From contig JAGBBA010000071.1 of the NCBI GenBank assembly GCA_017938695.1, positions 1-40,552 of the forward strand: a stretch of 40,552 nucleotides of DNA, given 5' to 3'. A model generated the notes under the pieces. That model made no database searches. It saw nothing but the letters and a program-made list of their open reading frames with translations, and was not told where the DNA came from. The DNA comes from Clostridia bacterium (GTDB lineage: Bacteria > Bacillota > Clostridia > Christensenellales > Aristaeellaceae). This document shows, in pieces, positions 1 through 7,187 of the stretch (positions are counted from its first letter, which is position 1; the number at the start of each line of letters is the position of its first letter). The position numbers and the translations under genes were made by a program.

Positions 1-51
1 GCTGAGCAACCTTCCACAGGCGGAAAAGGCACATCTGTACCCGACCTGTAA
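1..51 (+). CDS. C-terminal tail of an unidentified protein (partial)
   Basis: Reading from base 1, the frame codes for AEQPSTGGKGTSVPDL and ends at TAA 49-51, seven bases before a strong rho-independent terminator. This is the expected position for the last codons of a plus-strand gene that begins before the window. The visible residues are too few and too low in complexity to assign a family. A second frame is also open here, so the assignment rests mainly on the terminator spacing. Confidence 0.5.
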   Translation, partial: AEQPSTGGKGTSVPDL

Positions 52-57
52 CACAAG

Positions 58-93
58 AACAGCACCCAACGAAATCCTTCGAGGGTGCTGTTT
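58..93 (+). terminator. Rho-independent terminator of the upstream gene
   Basis: AACAGCACCC (58-67) pairs perfectly with GGGTGCTGTT (83-92). The loop holds a further CGAA/TTCG pairing (70-73 with 78-81). A short T-rich tail (TTTAGTT) follows. It sits just after the stop at 49-51. Confidence 0.75.
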
Positions 94-366
94 AGTTAAG
101 GTCATTCGATGTTATAAGACGGCGTGAGATGCCCTTATTCCTTACGAATTAAATTATTGGGGAAAACACCCTTGACAAAACAACTCGAACTGGAGCCGCC
201 CCGCATTATAGCCGCTCGACCTGCCCCAGAAGAGGCGAGGGGGTCCGGGGGGAAGCGTGATCGCTTCCCCCCGGCGGCTTTGCGCCGCTTTCGACGCGCG
301 AAAGCGGCCCCATGCTGCAAATCAAATCTATTCAAAAACAACCGCACAGCCAACAAACAACGTAGT
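94..366. repeat. Gene-free stretch with two perfect GC-rich hairpins (245-274 and 284-308)
   Basis: I see no convincing gene between the first terminator and the ArsR-type gene. Short open frames here have no ribosome site and run through hairpins. The region contains a 13-bp perfect stem (245-257 with 262-274, loop TGAT) and a 10-bp perfect stem (284-293 with 299-308, loop ACGCG). Side-by-side perfect hairpins of this kind resemble intergenic repeat elements; other hairpin clusters occur at 17662-17804 and 40498-40550, but the stems here are not the same sequence. Confidence 0.5.
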
Positions 367-399
367 AAAAAACCGCAAGCCTCATATGGCCTGCGGTTT
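367..399 (-). terminator. Rho-independent terminator of the ArsR-family gene
   Basis: AAACCGCA (370-377) pairs with TGCGGTTT (392-399), continued by GCC/GGC (379-381 with 388-390) across one mismatch. Read on the minus strand the stem is followed by six T residues (complement of 367-372). It lies about 25 bases past the stop of the minus-strand repressor gene. Confidence 0.85.
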
Positions 400-422
400 C
401 ATTTTGTTTCCAGCAAAAAACA

Positions 423-785
423 TTAGTCCTCGTGTATGTGTTCCGTGCCTTGCTGAATAAGGCTGCGGACATGCTCATCAGCCAGGGAATAGAAGATGGT
501 CTTGCCGTCCCTGCGGCTCTTCACCAGGCGGGCCTGCTTGAGAATCCGCAGCTGGTGGGACACGGCGGACTGCGTCATGCCCAGCAGCTTGGCCAGATCG
601 CATACGCAAACCTCCGCCTCAAACAGCACATAGAGGATGCGAATACGGGTGCCGTCGCCGAAGACCTTGAACAGGTCAGCCAGCCGGGAAAGGGTGTCCT
701 CGTCGGGCAGGGTGGATTGCACCTGTGCCACCTTGTCCTCATGCACGCACAGAAAGCCGCACATGTCCAGTTCCTGATCTGCCAA
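423..785 (-). CDS. ArsR/SmtB-family metal-sensing repressor, CadC-like
   Basis: A 120-residue winged-helix repressor that should bind operator DNA until a thiophilic metal binds. Both metal sites known from the CadC/SmtB family can be seen. The alpha3N-type site is C9, C13, C60 and C62 (EVCVCDLA). The alpha5-type site is D103, H105, H116 and E119. The spacing between these residues is the same as I recall for CadC, shifted by two, which suggests Cd/Pb/Zn sensing. The recognition helix is in TQSAVSHQLRILKQARLV. The start is TTG at 785-783, chosen because AAGGAGG (complement of 794-800) lies 8 nt upstream. No efflux ATPase is adjacent: the gene has its own terminator and the neighbour behind it is a cell-surface protein. 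The metal specificity is inferred, not shown. Confidence 0.88.
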   Translation of the reverse strand: MADQELDMCGFLCVHEDKVAQVQSTLPDEDTLSRLADLFKVFGDGTRIRILYVLFEAEVCVCDLAKLLGMTQSAVSHQLRILKQARLVKSRRDGKTIFYSLADEHVRSLIQQGTEHIHED

Positions 786-808
786 AGCCTTCGCCTCCTT
801 TGTCCACC

Positions 809-838
809 ATTATACCAGCATTTGCGCAGAAACGCAAA
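809..838 (-). promoter_or_regulatory. Promoter and probable self-operator of the ArsR-family gene
   Basis: On the minus strand TTGCGT (complement of 832-837) and TATAAT (complement of 809-814) are 17 bp apart. An inverted repeat TTTGCG (821-826) and CGCAAA (833-838) overlaps the -35 box and the spacer, the usual place for an ArsR-type autorepression site. The operator role is inferred from position. Confidence 0.7.
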
Positions 839-875
839 AAGAAAATGGAGGCAGCGCGGGGCTGCCTCCGTGGGG

Positions 876-2525
876 TTACTGGAGATCGGTGGGGGTGGCG
901 ATGCCGTCGTCAGGATCGGGCGCAGGGGCATCGGTGGGAGCCTGAGTGGGTTCCTGAGTAGGCTCTTCGGTGGGAGCTTCGGTAGGTTCCTGCGTGGGCT
1001 CTTCGGTGGGAGCTTCGGTAGGAGCCTGGGTAGGTTCCTGAGTGGGCTCCTCCGTGGGTTCCTCGGTAGGAGCTTGGGTGGGTTCCTGGGTGGGGGATTC
1101 GGTGGGTTCCTGAGTAGGAGCCTCGGTGGGTGCTTCGGTAGGTGCCTGGGTAGGCTCTTGCGTAGGCACATCGGTGGGAGCCGGCGTTTCCGTGGGAACG
1201 GGGGTGGGGGTGGCATTGGGGATGGGATGCTCGGGATCGTAGAGCAGCTTGAGGGTCTCGGCATCAGCCTCACCGGTTACTTCCAGCCCGGCAACGAACT
1301 GGAACTGCTCCACGGCAGCCTTGGTATCCTTGCCGAACTTGCCATCAATGCCTTTTTCGCCAACGCTGTAACCCAGGTTGTGCAGGAAGGTCTGCATGAT
1401 CTCCACATCTGCACCCTCGTCGCCTTCCTTCAGGGGAGCGTAGGGGTCGTACTTGGGGGCATTGCGGCTGTACAGGCGGTCCAGCATCTTGGAAGAGGCA
1501 TAGCTGCGGTTGCGGTAGCCGATGGCGCACTGGAACAGGTTCACGGCCAGCAGGGTGTTTTCGCCAAAGTCGCCGTCCACGTTACCCACGGGATAGCCCA
1601 GCTCGGCCAGGCGACGCTGCATCTTGCGCACGGCAGAGCCGGTGTCGCCCTTGGAAATGCGGCCGTCGTCCTCAGTGGTATTGGAGGAAGCAGGCTTGGG
1701 CGTGGCGGTGACCTTGGGGGTCGCGGTGGGCTTGGCGGTCACCGTGGCGGTGGGGGCACTGGTGGGTACCGGCGTGAGGAAGGACAGGGGATCGGGAATG
1801 CTGAAATCCGTCGCGCTGACCACCGTGAAGTGGCCGTTCTCCTGCTGCTGCAGGGTGACCAGCTTGCCGTTGAACAGGAAGGCGTGGGTGACGTTCTGCC
1901 CGATGAGGCTCACGGACTCCTTCTGCTGGGTGTCAGGCATGATGATCTCGGCGGCCTGGTTCTCCGTGATGATGACCACCGCATCGTTGGAGGCGGTGAC
2001 AGTCAGGGGCTTGCTCACCAGGGGGTACACCACCTGGGCGGCAGGCACGGTGCCGGTGGTGATGGGCAGGGGAATGCCCATCAGCGCATAGCCACCCAAG
2101 CCGTTGGGCGTGACATAGTACAGCCAGCTGGCGGTGACGCAGGCGGCCTCCACATTGGGAATGCCGGACAGCACGCCGTCGGTGGCACTGTTGATGTTCA
2201 GGATGCCTTCCTCCAGGATATAGGCGTCGCTGAGCAGGGGATCCTCCGTCATCACGCGGGAGGCAGAGCCGTCCAGCTTCACTTCATACCGGCGGCCGTC
2301 CGATGTGGTGCAGTAGAGGTATTCCTCGTTCATGCCGATCAGGTCGGCAATGGGCGTTTGAAGTACCTTGGTCACGCCGTCGGGGCCGGTGAGGTACAGG
2401 AAGTTGGTTTCGCCCAGATAGGCGGTGTAGCCCAAAGAACTGGTGATGATGGGCTCGGCCACGGCAGGCATGGCCAGCATCAGCGTCATAAGGACGCAAA
2501 GGATGGATAACATTCGCTTTTTCAT
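876..2525 (-). CDS. Secreted protein with two peptidoglycan-binding domains and a Pro-Thr repeat tail
   Basis: 549 residues. A signal peptide occupies residues 1-23, with cleavage expected after AVA. Residues about 25-245 are beta-rich and may form a propeller-like domain of unknown role. A Pro/Thr/Ala linker (250-285) leads to two PG_binding_1 modules at about 290-355 (with LAELGYPVGNVDGDFG) and 366-430 (with LHNLGYSVGEKGIDGKFG). Residues 436-549 are a Pro-Thr-Glu-rich tail of tandem tetrapeptides. I see no LPXTG sorting signal or C-terminal membrane anchor, so wall association would depend on the binding modules. The start ATG (2525-2523) follows GGGAGG; an earlier in-frame start at 2615 would place 30 residues before the signal peptide and is rejected. 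The gene is divergent from the MFS gene. Exact function is unknown; no catalytic domain is visible. Confidence 0.85.
   Translation of the reverse strand: MKKRMLSILCVLMTLMLAMPAVAEPIITSSLGYTAYLGETNFLYLTGPDGVTKVLQTPIADLIGMNEEYLYCTTSDGRRYEVKLDGSASRVMTEDPLLSDAYILEEGILNINSATDGVLSGIPNVEAACVTASWLYYVTPNGLGGYALMGIPLPITTGTVPAAQVVYPLVSKPLTVTASNDAVVIITENQAAEIIMPDTQQKESVSLIGQNVTHAFLFNGKLVTLQQQENGHFTVVSATDFSIPDPLSFLTPVPTSAPTATVTAKPTATPKVTATPKPASSNTTEDDGRISKGDTGSAVRKMQRRLAELGYPVGNVDGDFGENTLLAVNLFQCAIGYRNRSYASSKMLDRLYSRNAPKYDPYAPLKEGDEGADVEIMQTFLHNLGYSVGEKGIDGKFGKDTKAAVEQFQFVAGLEVTGEADAETLKLLYDPEHPIPNATPTPVPTETPAPTDVPTQEPTQAPTEAPTEAPTQEPTESPTQEPTQAPTEEPTEEPTQEPTQAPTEAPTEEPTQEPTEAPTEEPTQEPTQAPTDAPAPDPDDGIATPTDLQ
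927..1166 (-). repeat. In-gene tandem repeat coding for about 20 PTxx tetrapeptides
   Basis: Degenerate 12-bp units code for successive PTQE, PTQA, PTEA and PTEE tetrapeptides in the C-terminal tail of the peptidoglycan-binding protein. Such tracts can change in copy number by slippage. They probably form an extended wall-spanning stalk. Confidence 0.9.
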
Positions 2526-2609
2526 GGATGGACCTCCCTTGAAATCATTGCGGTTTGCACCGGGTTCAACCATAAGGACGGTGCAGGCATGGAATATATT
2601 GCATCCATC

Positions 2610-2638
2610 TTGCATAATTTACAATTTTAACATATACT
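2610..2638 (+). promoter_or_regulatory. Sigma-A type promoter for the MFS exporter
   Basis: TTGCAT (2610-2615) and TATACT (2633-2638) are separated by exactly 17 bp in an AT-rich island. Transcription would begin near 2645 and give an untranslated leader of about 155 nt before the ATG at 2801. Confidence 0.6.
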
Positions 2639-2692
2639 TGTTTTATCATAGCAAAAGAAGGTGAACGCCCCGTGCTGCTGGCCATTGCAAGG

Positions 2693-2774
2693 GCTCCACG
2701 CAAGGTCTGATGAGGACGAGCCTGCCTGGAGCAATTCAATAAATCGTCCCCATTGACTTTGCGCCTGATCAATG
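2693..2774 (+). promoter_or_regulatory. Structured 5' leader of the MFS gene, possible pseudoknot or attenuator
   Basis: Stem 1 pairs GCTCCA (2693-2698) with TGGAGC (2727-2732) and continues as GCaAGG with CCTGC (2700-2705 with 2721-2725). Loop bases GGACGA (2714-2719) are complementary to TCGTCC (2744-2749) downstream, which gives an H-type pseudoknot or two competing folds. A third hairpin pairs CATTGA (2751-2756) with TCAATG (2769-2774) just before the ribosome site at 2786. A 10-codon open frame (2710-2742, MRTSLPGAIQ) lies inside and could be a leader peptide, although its ribosome site (AAGG) is weak. It matches no riboswitch class that I can name. Confidence 0.4.
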
Positions 2775-2800
2775 CAACATATGATAGGAGTGGAGTCAAT

Positions 2801-4096
2801 ATGCATCTGATGAAAACTTTACGGGATATGCGTCCCTTTCTGACACTGTCGCTGACGCAGGGCTTTTCCGCCCTTGGCAGTGCCATGACCAACTATGCGC
2901 TGATCGTATGGTCGTACCAGCAGGAGGGATCGGCACTGGTCACCGCCCTATTGACGGTGTGTTCCTATGCGCCCTATGTGCTGATGAGCATCCTGGCCGG
3001 TGCTTTCACCGACCGCTGGGACAAGAAGCGCACCCTTTTGGTATGCGATACCCTGGCAGCCCTGTGCACCGTGATGGTGATGGTGCTGCTGAAAATGGAT
3101 GCGCTGCAGATATGGCATCTCTATGCGCTCAATGCCTTGAATGGCCTGATGAACACCGTGCAGCAGCCTGCGGCGGATGTGACGGTCACGCTGCTCACCC
3201 CCAAGGAGCATTATCAGCAGGCCAGCGCGGTGCAGTCCTTCCTGAACTCGGTGAACAACCTGCTGACGCCGGTGCTGGCCACCGCCGTGCTGACCCTGGC
3301 CGGGCTGGACGCGGTGATCCTGTTTGACCTGGCGACCTTCGCGGCGGCGTTTGTTTCCCTGGCGTGCCTGAAGATCCCGCCGGTGCCGCAGAAGGAAGCA
3401 GCCGGGCAGAACGTGCTGGCCCAGGCAAGGGACGGCCTTCGCTGGTTGGGAAAGAACCGGGGCATACTGCACCTGATCCTGTTCCTGGCGGCCATCAACC
3501 TGACGGCATCCATGTACAACGCAGCCCTGCCTGCCCTGCTCCTGCCCCGTGAAAACGGCGAGACTCTGCTGGGCGTGGTCAACACCGCCACGGGCGTCGC
3601 CATGCTGCTGGGCAGCCTGGTGGCCAGCCTGTGGCCCAAGCCCAAGAGCCGGGTGCGGATCATCTGCAACACGCTGCTGCTTTCCATGTGCACAGAAAAC
3701 CTGCTGCTGGCACTGGGCAAGTCCCTGCCGGTATGGTGCGCAGGCGCGGTGATCGGTTGGATCGCCATTCCGCTGATGAACGCCAACCTGTCGGTGGTGA
3801 TGCGCACGGGCATCCCGGTGGTTATGCAGGGCCGTGTATGGGCGGCGCGCAACACGCTGCAGTTCTTCACCATTCCGGTGGGATATCTGCTGGGCGGCGC
3901 GCTGGTGGATCATGTGTTTGAACCCATGCTGGCAGCCCAGGGGCAGGGGAGTCTGCTGACGCTTTTGTTCGGCACGGGCAAGGGCTCGGGTGCGGCGGCA
4001 CTGTTCATGGTGCTGTGGGTCATCGGCCTGGTGACCTGCCTGGTGTTCCGCAAGGACCGGCACATCTGGCTGCTGGGAAAAGAAACAGAAATGTAA
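2801..4096 (+). CDS. MFS transporter, probable drug/compound exporter
   Basis: A 431-residue integral membrane protein of the major facilitator superfamily with about 12 predicted helices. The loop after TM2 carries AGAFTDRWDKKR, close to the MFS motif A form (G-x-x-x-D-R-x-x-R/K-R). The overall look is of the MFS_3/Mef-like efflux group, but the substrate cannot be read from the sequence. ATG 2801 is chosen over the in-frame TTG at 2753 because AGGAG (2786-2790) is 10 nt upstream, and the 16 extra residues would overlap the leader hairpin at 2751-2774. The long structured leader suggests regulated expression, as seen with several antibiotic-resistance exporters. The gene stands alone. Confidence 0.85.
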   Translation: MHLMKTLRDMRPFLTLSLTQGFSALGSAMTNYALIVWSYQQEGSALVTALLTVCSYAPYVLMSILAGAFTDRWDKKRTLLVCDTLAALCTVMVMVLLKMDALQIWHLYALNALNGLMNTVQQPAADVTVTLLTPKEHYQQASAVQSFLNSVNNLLTPVLATAVLTLAGLDAVILFDLATFAAAFVSLACLKIPPVPQKEAAGQNVLAQARDGLRWLGKNRGILHLILFLAAINLTASMYNAALPALLLPRENGETLLGVVNTATGVAMLLGSLVASLWPKPKSRVRIICNTLLLSMCTENLLLALGKSLPVWCAGAVIGWIAIPLMNANLSVVMRTGIPVVMQGRVWAARNTLQFFTIPVGYLLGGALVDHVFEPMLAAQGQGSLLTLLFGTGKGSGAAALFMVLWVIGLVTCLVFRKDRHIWLLGKETEM

Positions 4097-4188
4097 TAAT
4101 AGTTTGATCATTTTCCGGGATGAATTGCCAGTGCCCGTGCGTTGCATTGGTACGAGAGGAAATTCTCCGGGGAAGCGAGGAGATCGGC

Positions 4189-5328
4189 ATGAGGAAGACC
4201 CGGTTGTGGCTGCTGGTTTTGCTGCTGGTGCTGCTGGCCTGTCCAGCCCTGGCGGAAACGCGCTATGGCGTGGTGTATAACAGCAGTTCCGTCAATCTGC
4301 GGGAGCAGCCCACCCAGTATTCCGACTGGCTGGGGGCCTATACCAGCGGCAAATGGGTACAAATTTCCGGCGAAAGCGGCAATTGGTATTATGTGGCCGG
4401 GCCGGACGGCAAAACAGGTTACATGAGCAAAAACTATGTGAAGGTGGAGGACGTGCGCTACGGCACGGTGGGCGTGGTGAGCAATCCCAAGGCCAGCTCC
4501 TATCTGAACCTGCGGGCCGCGCCCAACTACAATGCCAAGGTGATCGACAGCTTCTACAACGGCGTGCCCTGCGTGCTGCTGAACTACGCCAACGGCTGGT
4601 ATCACGTCCGGGTGGACGGCGTGGAGGGGTACTTCCGGCAGGAGTACATCACCCGCTATACCTACGCTTACAGCGAGGACGTGGCCACCATCGTCACCCC
4701 CAACAACACGGGGCTGAACCTGCGCACCGGCCCTGGTATGGACTATACCTCCATCGGCCAGTACAAGGGCGGCAAGTATGTGATGGTGCTGCAGACTGGC
4801 GATATCTGGTGGAAGGTGTCCATCGACGGGAAAATCGGCTTTATGAAGGCGGAGTTCCTGAAGGATGGCGTGATCGACCCGGTGGTGACCGGTAGCAGCA
4901 GTTCCACGGCGACAGGCACTGCCTACGCGGTGGTGAGCAACCCCAAGGCTACCCAGGTGCTGAACCTGCGCGCCAAGGCGGACGCTACCAGCAGCGTGCT
5001 GGGGCAGTACCGCAACGGCACCAAGGTGACCGTGCTGGCCCATGGCCTGGAATGGTGCAAGGTGAAAAACGCCGCCGGTACGGTGGGCTACATGATGACC
5101 AAGTACCTGACGCTGTATAACCTGCCTGAAACGCCCACCCGGCAGGTGGCCCATCCCCAGAAGACCTTCGTGAACCTGCGGGGCAAGCCCTCCATGCTCA
5201 CGGGCACGGTGCTGGCACGAGTCCCGCATAATGCGGTGGTGACGGTTCTGTCCCCCGCCAGCAACGGCTGGGTGAAGGTCCACTACAATGGTTTCACAGG
5301 TTACATGGTGGATTATTTCCTGAAATAA
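4189..5328 (+). CDS. Secreted protein with five bacterial SH3 (SH3b) repeats
   Basis: 379 residues. A signal peptide (MRKTRLWLLVLLLVLLACP, cleavage after ALA) is followed by five SH3b-type repeats with the usual V-N-L-R start: VNLREQP, LNLRAAP, LNLRTGP, LNLRAKA and VNLRGKP. Each ends in a G-Y/F-M/F turn (GYMSKNY, GYFRQEY, GFMKAEF, GYMMTKY, GYMVDYF). SH3b modules usually bind peptidoglycan peptides. There is no attached hydrolase, so it is likely a cell-wall binding or adhesive protein. ATG 4189 follows AGGAG (4178-4182) by 6 nt and starts the signal peptide directly; the longer frame from 4120 is rejected. Its own terminator follows at 5335. Confidence 0.88.
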   Translation: MRKTRLWLLVLLLVLLACPALAETRYGVVYNSSSVNLREQPTQYSDWLGAYTSGKWVQISGESGNWYYVAGPDGKTGYMSKNYVKVEDVRYGTVGVVSNPKASSYLNLRAAPNYNAKVIDSFYNGVPCVLLNYANGWYHVRVDGVEGYFRQEYITRYTYAYSEDVATIVTPNNTGLNLRTGPGMDYTSIGQYKGGKYVMVLQTGDIWWKVSIDGKIGFMKAEFLKDGVIDPVVTGSSSSTATGTAYAVVSNPKATQVLNLRAKADATSSVLGQYRNGTKVTVLAHGLEWCKVKNAAGTVGYMMTKYLTLYNLPETPTRQVAHPQKTFVNLRGKPSMLTGTVLARVPHNAVVTVLSPASNGWVKVHYNGFTGYMVDYFLK

Positions 5329-5334
5329 AACGCG

Positions 5335-5370
5335 CAGCCCTTATTTTTCAACGAATAAGGGCTGTTTTTT
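5335..5370 (+). terminator. Rho-independent terminator after the SH3b gene
   Basis: CAGCCCTTATT (5335-5345) pairs perfectly with AATAAGGGCTG (5354-5364), followed by six T residues (5365-5370). Confidence 0.93.
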
Positions 5371-5373
5371 ATT

Positions 5374-5422
5374 CGTTTTCGTTTACGAAAACGTTGCAGG
5401 AAATTGTAAACTATGGTACAAT
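5374..5422 (+). promoter_or_regulatory. Promoter with an upstream palindrome for the duplicated secreted protein
   Basis: TTGCAG (5394-5399) and TACAAT (5417-5422) are 17 bp apart. A perfect 9-bp inverted repeat, CGTTTTCGT (5374-5382) with ACGAAAACG (5385-5393), abuts the -35 box. Its position suits an activator or repressor site. The regulator is unknown. Confidence 0.65.
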
Positions 5423-5455
5423 TAGCCTGTAAACCAAATGAGGGAGGTTTTTGAC

Positions 5456-6604
5456 ATGATGAAGAAGCTGATGAGCCTTGTGCTGTGCGTGCTCCTGTGC
5501 CTGGGCTGCATGCCCGCCGTGGCCGAGGAAGCCCTGGCCCTGACTGACAATATCTACGATTTTCGTGCCTCGGTGGACGGCGTGGTGTACCAGCTGCCCA
5601 TGAAGGCCCAGGATCTGCTGGACAACGGCTGGTCCTTCAAGGATAAGGGCGAAACCCTGCAGCCCAACAATTACACCATCGGCAGCATCGAAATGGTGAA
5701 GGACACCATGACCTTCGATGTGGCCCTGTACAACCCCGACATCGTGACCCAGTCCTATGAGAAGTGCTATGTGATCAAGCTCCGCTTTGATCCCAGCCCC
5801 TACAATGCTGCTGCTCCTGCCGTGGAATTTGCCAAGGGCATCACCATGCAGTCCACCAAGGAAGAGATCATCGCTGCCTATGGCGTGCCTAATGATCTGT
5901 ACGACAAAGAGCCTGCCTACTACATGACCTACGAGTATGACAACCGCCGTGAGTTCTGCGCCGACTTCTACGAGGGCAAGCTGACCGAAATGGAGCTGTA
6001 CAACTTCACCGACGAAATGCCCGATGTGGTGCTGTCCGCTTACGATCCCAACCCCACGGAGGTCTATGGCCGCTACGCCGCGCACAACGATGACGGCACC
6101 CTGTTCGGCCACTCCTTCAAGCTGGACGGTGTGAGCTACCAGCTGCTGGTGCCCGTGCAGACCCTGCTGGACAACGGCTGGACGGTGAAGGACATCAGCA
6201 CCTATCTGGACGACGATTACGTTGCCGCCGATTCCTCCTGCCGGGTGAAGCTGTTCAAGGACAACAAGACCCTGGACGTGTATGTGAAGAACTACGAGCA
6301 GGATCGTGCTGCCAAGCTGCCCTACTGCTTCGTGACCGAGGTCACCTTCGACAACTACGACATGGAAGGCATGGAGGCCTCTGTGCCCGGCTTCTACCTG
6401 GGCATGACCAAGGAAGAGGTGGATGCCGCTGTGGCTGGTTTCACCTATGTGGATGTGAACGAGTCCTCTTACAGTACCTCCTATCGCATTTCCCAGTTCG
6501 AGGATGGCAGCGACTACCTGACCATTTACGTGAACAACGAAAAGGGTATTGTGACTGAGCTGAGCGCGGACTACCGTCCCCGTGCCGACGAACTGCCCTT
6601 CTAA
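5456..6604 (+). CDS. Secreted protein of unknown function with two homologous domains
   Basis: 382 residues with a signal peptide (MMKKLMSLVLCVLLCLGCMP, cleavage expected after AVA). The mature part is an internal duplication of about 170 residues. Both halves share a V-D/L-D-G-V-x-Y-Q-L start (VDGVVYQLPM, LDGVSYQLLV), then LLDNGW, and later K-G-I-T/L-G-M-T with T-K-E-E (ITMQSTKEEI, YLGMTKEEVD). The T-K-E-E element followed by Gly/Ala resembles the small-molecule or inhibitor-like SmpA/BLIP fold, but that is only an impression. I do not recognise a named family. ATG 5456 is preferred over 5459 because AGGGAGG (5441-5447) is 8 nt upstream. It is a single-gene transcript between its own promoter and terminator. 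Confidence 0.8.
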   Translation: MMKKLMSLVLCVLLCLGCMPAVAEEALALTDNIYDFRASVDGVVYQLPMKAQDLLDNGWSFKDKGETLQPNNYTIGSIEMVKDTMTFDVALYNPDIVTQSYEKCYVIKLRFDPSPYNAAAPAVEFAKGITMQSTKEEIIAAYGVPNDLYDKEPAYYMTYEYDNRREFCADFYEGKLTEMELYNFTDEMPDVVLSAYDPNPTEVYGRYAAHNDDGTLFGHSFKLDGVSYQLLVPVQTLLDNGWTVKDISTYLDDDYVAADSSCRVKLFKDNKTLDVYVKNYEQDRAAKLPYCFVTEVTFDNYDMEGMEASVPGFYLGMTKEEVDAAVAGFTYVDVNESSYSTSYRISQFEDGSDYLTIYVNNEKGIVTELSADYRPRADELPF

Positions 6605-6611
6605 GGCAATG

Positions 6612-6643
6612 AAAAAAATCCGGACATATGTCCGGATTTTTTT
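6612..6643. terminator. Symmetric rho-independent terminator
   Basis: A 32-bp perfect palindrome: seven A, then ATCCGGACAT-type arms, then seven T (6612-6627 with 6628-6643). It would work in both directions and ends the transcript of the duplicated secreted protein. Confidence 0.95.
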
Positions 6644-6652
6644 CGTGCAAGC

Positions 6653-6678
6653 GTAACTTTTCCTTTCTGCCAAACGTC
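6653..6678 (+). promoter_or_regulatory. Candidate ECF-sigma promoter, probably autoregulatory
   Basis: GTAAC (6653-6657) and CGTC (6675-6678) are 17 bp apart. This matches the usual ECF layout of an AAC-containing -35 and a CGTC -10. It lies about 40 nt upstream of an ECF sigma gene, where positive autoregulation is common. Confidence 0.5.
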
Positions 6679-6719
6679 TTATAGGCGAAGATCTTCTCAA
6701 ACCACCATGGAGGATGAGC

Positions 6720-7187
6720 ATGAACGAGGCAGCATTCATCAGCCTGTGCCAGATGCACATGCCGGGCCTGTACAGGATCAGCCTGGCCATTTTGCGCAGC
6801 CATGCGGATGCGCAGGATGCTGTGCAGCAGGGGCTGATGAAGGCATGGACAGCACGGGATAGCGTCCGCTCGGGCAGCGAACGGGCCTGGCTGACGCGGA
6901 TCGTGATCAACGAATGCCGCAACATTCAGCGGCAGCGGGCGCGGATGGTACCGGTGGAAGTCCTGCCGGAGCCACCCTACACGCCGCCGGATACCGCGCT
7001 GAAAGAGGCCATTGACGCGCTGCCGGAACGCTGGCGGCTGCCGCTATTGCTCAAGTACATGGAGGGTATGTCTGAAAAGGAAGCCGCAGGGGTGCTGGGC
7101 ATCAGCCAGACGGCACTGAAAGGGCGGCTGCACAGGGCGCGCAAGGCCCTGGAAAAGACGCTGAACGAGGAGGTGGAGCTGGGATGA
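6720..7187 (+). CDS. ECF-type RNA polymerase sigma factor
   Basis: 155 residues with the two ECF regions. Sigma-2 is seen in HADAQDAVQQGLMKAW (the D-A-x-D-x-x-Q element that touches the -10). Sigma-4 is seen in the helix-turn-helix SEKEAAGVLGISQTALKGRL. The start is placed at ATG 6720 because GGAGG (6709-6713) would touch the earlier in-frame ATG at 6714. Its stop overlaps the start of the next gene by 4 nt, so the pair is translationally coupled. Known pairs of this type sense envelope stress. The regulon is unknown apart from the likely own promoter. Confidence 0.92.
   Translation: MNEAAFISLCQMHMPGLYRISLAILRSHADAQDAVQQGLMKAWTARDSVRSGSERAWLTRIVINECRNIQRQRARMVPVEVLPEPPYTPPDTALKEAIDALPERWRLPLLLKYMEGMSEKEAAGVLGISQTALKGRLHRARKALEKTLNEEVELG

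Noticed and set aside
124-426. Short open frame of 100 residues in the first gap
   Set aside because: Passes through two perfect hairpins and the arsR terminator, lacks a ribosome site and shows biased low-complexity residues.
927-1166. CRISPR-like regular repeats
   Set aside because: Units are 12 bp, contiguous without spacers, and code for PTxx tetrapeptides.
432-2510. A 692-residue plus-strand open frame rich in Gly/Leu/Arg
   Set aside because: It is the reverse complement of the CadC-like gene and of the PTxx repeats; no ribosome site, and the minus-strand genes have clear domains.
2706-2720. CTGATGAG resembling the hammerhead-ribozyme core
   Set aside because: The required GAAA after stem II and the third stem with the cleavage triplet are missing; TCGTCC is followed by CCATTG, not GAAA.
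5385-5399. Catabolite-responsive element (cre) overlapping the -35 box
   Set aside because: ACGAAAACGTTGCAG mismatches the cre form at two conserved positions (T at the start and C at the end).
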